Assembly (NCBI RefSeq): GCF_008933955.1
Contig: NZ_WBXO01000002.1
Coordinates: 1 to 64,000, forward strand
DNA: 64,000 nucleotides
From: Heliorestis acidaminivorans
GTDB lineage: Bacteria; Bacillota; Desulfitobacteriia; Heliobacteriales; Heliobacteriaceae
Reading direction: 5' to 3'
Shown: positions 62,542-64,000 of the stretch, piece by piece
How positions within the stretch are numbered: position 1 is the first letter of the stretch
How the letters are laid out: the number at the start of each line of letters is the position of its first letter
Program-made: the position numbers and the translations under genes
Notes under the pieces: model-generated
Database searches by the model: none
Told to the model about the DNA's origin: nothing
What the model saw: the letters and a program-made list of their open reading frames with translations, nothing else

Positions 62542-63906
62542 CTAGATCCACTTGCTCTTCTTTACTTTATCTTTGAGCGCGTTTTTACTTTTTTCTACTA
62601 TTTGCTTGTCCTCATCCATCATATGCTCATAAAGCGCTTCCGTCCGTTCCGCCATTTTTTTGACGGTAAAACGCTCATGTATTGTTTTCAAGGCTGTCTG
62701 ACTGAGGCGCTTCATCTTTTCACGATCTTCCAGGAGGTTAACAATGCCTGCCGCTAAAGCCAGCGGATCGCCTGCGGTAATAAGGACACCATCTTTGCCA
62801 TCAGTAATCACCTCAGGGATACCACCAACACGGCTAGCCACGACAGGGCATCCACTAAGCATACTTTCCATTACTGTCAGACATAGACCTTCCGACAATG
62901 AAGGCAAAGCTAAAATATCAATAGCTCTATAAACAGGTGAAACGTCATCACGAAAACCAGCAAAAATAAAATAAGGCGACAAACCTTCTGCAATGACCAT
63001 TTCCTCTATTTCAGGACGGTGAAAACCATCGCCGACAAGTAGAAAACGTACATCGCGATGTAATTTAACAATCTCTTTAGCCGCTTTTACTAGTACAGCA
63101 TGACCTTTTACAGGATGAAAACGACCAACCATGCCAACTAGCGGTGTACACTCATTCAAGCCATAGTGCTTTCGCAATTGTTGAGCTATCTGATCCCGTT
63201 GAACAGGATTAGGCAATTGATCAATGCTGAAAGAATTGACACAGTAGGCTAAGGAAACGGCATTAGCATCCTCTTTACCATTACTTCCTACATCTTGGTC
63301 ATCTTTTTTCTTATCGATACAATTAGAAGGACAATAGCTCTTCTCATCTAAAGGCTCTACCAGAGCAGTAGTGAACTTTTCCAGTTCCACTCCATTATGA
63401 ATAACTGTAACTTTTTCTCGAGGAATACCCTGCTCGACAAGTGAAGTTTTAATAAATTCCGATATAGCTATATAACGATCAGTCAATCCACTCGTAGCGC
63501 ATTCTAACCAGTAGTTTAGCTTTCGAGCTACTTGATCTGGATAATCGTGCTCTAAAACACTGTGCACCGTCGTTATAATCTTTCTAGAACCAACAAGCGC
63601 CGCCGCCAAGCGACCAATCATATTAGCTCGAACCCCATGGGTATGCACAATCTGAGGATCGACCTTTTTAATAACCTGAGCTACTTTCCAGAGGCTAAAT
63701 ATGTCAAACTTGCTCCGCATAGGTACAGCAACAGCAGACACCCCTTGTTGTTGTGCCCACTGTAAAAGCGGGGCCGGAAAAAGACAGCACAAATGCACCT
63801 CGATTTTACCAGGTGAAAGATGTCTGGCTAAGTCCAGGATATGAATCTCGGCGCCGCCGATTTCCCCTCCGCCAATTATATGCAATACTCGGATAGGCCT
63901 GGACAT
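62542..63906 (-). CDS. Glycosyltransferase family 4 with internal insertion
   Basis: A 454-aa GT4 enzyme. The acceptor domain starts RVLHIIGGGEIGGAEIHILD; the donor domain has VGMVGRFHPVKGHAVLVKAA, DILALPSLSEGLCLTVMESM and GCPVVASRVGGIPEVI. Between them, about residues 188-250, lies a hydrophilic, Cys- and Lys-rich stretch (KKKDDQDVGSNGKEDANAVS) that is absent from usual family members of about 370-390 aa. GGGGGAG precedes the ATG. It is 10 bases upstream of murJ, so the two are likely cotranscribed in a glycan-building set. Confidence 0.88.
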   Translation of the reverse strand: MSRPIRVLHIIGGGEIGGAEIHILDLARHLSPGKIEVHLCCLFPAPLLQWAQQQGVSAVAVPMRSKFDIFSLWKVAQVIKKVDPQIVHTHGVRANMIGRLAAALVGSRKIITTVHSVLEHDYPDQVARKLNYWLECATSGLTDRYIAISEFIKTSLVEQGIPREKVTVIHNGVELEKFTTALVEPLDEKSYCPSNCIDKKKDDQDVGSNGKEDANAVSLAYCVNSFSIDQLPNPVQRDQIAQQLRKHYGLNECTPLVGMVGRFHPVKGHAVLVKAAKEIVKLHRDVRFLLVGDGFHRPEIEEMVIAEGLSPYFIFAGFRDDVSPVYRAIDILALPSLSEGLCLTVMESMLSGCPVVASRVGGIPEVITDGKDGVLITAGDPLALAAGIVNLLEDREKMKRLSQTALKTIHERFTVKKMAERTEALYEHMMDEDKQIVEKSKNALKDKVKKSKWI

Positions 63907-64000
63907 GGACTCTCCCCCATTGCCAGAATCATACTCATTATAGCGATAAATGGACGTTAAGACAAGCTATACCTCTGTTGGAGTAGGACTTTTTACCTGT

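Overview
The window looks like a chromosomal segment of a flagellated, low-to-mid GC Firmicute of the class Clostridia. A Heliobacteria- or Peptococcaceae-type organism is my guess; no rRNA is present to settle it. Supporting signs are strong Gram-positive ribosome binding sites, many TTG starts, a DegS/DegU pair, FliW-CsrA, a SEC-C-tailed SecA, a programmed-frameshift RF2 gene and sigma-D-like flagellar promoters. Almost every gene is on the minus strand, so the natural reading order is from high to low coordinates. The exceptions are a DUF4330 gene (55.9 kb) and an O-antigen-ligase-like gene (57.6 kb).

Read in that direction, the backbone follows the Bacillus subtilis order degS-degU-comFA-comFC-yvyF-flgM-flgN-flgK-flgL-yviE-fliW-csrA-hag-flaG-fliD-fliS-fliT-hpf-secA-prfB. 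Two blocks are inserted. Between hag and flaG (24.2-35.9 kb) lies an apparently complete CMP-legionaminic-acid pathway (ptmE, legB, legC, legH, legG, legI, legF), two MAF/DUF115 flagellin glycosyltransferase candidates, a radical SAM/SPASM protein and a small helical protein. Between fliT and hpf (7.2-20.9 kb) lie a FliK-like protein, an FlhB C-domain-like protein, a second FliS, two very large flagellins (672 and 777 aa), a YaaR protein, a decayed MNT/HepT-type nucleotidyltransferase module and a polar amino acid ABC transporter.

The right end (51-64 kb) is envelope-related: a phosphohexomutase, an SH3 membrane protein, a TagO/WecA-like transferase, FabZ, two GT4 glycosyltransferases, a ligase-like polytopic protein, a methyltransferase and a MurJ-type flippase. 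The left end (0.1-3.4 kb) holds a two-subunit transketolase and prfB.

The flagellar part forms a coherent regulatory circuit. Four sigma-D-like sites sit in front of flgM, flaG, the fliK-like operon and the 777-aa flagellin. FliW and CsrA are encoded here, and two flagellin leaders carry paired GGA motifs, one overlapping the ribosome binding site, as expected for CsrA control of hag. The nonulosonate island would supply the sugar that the MAF proteins attach to flagellin.

The most unusual non-coding signals are two copies of a covarying, CUUG-capped structured repeat (about 8.2 kb and 60.85 kb, in opposite orientations) and a family of long palindromes, including a perfect 76-bp palindrome at the left edge. 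No rRNA, tRNA, CRISPR array, insertion sequence or prophage was seen.
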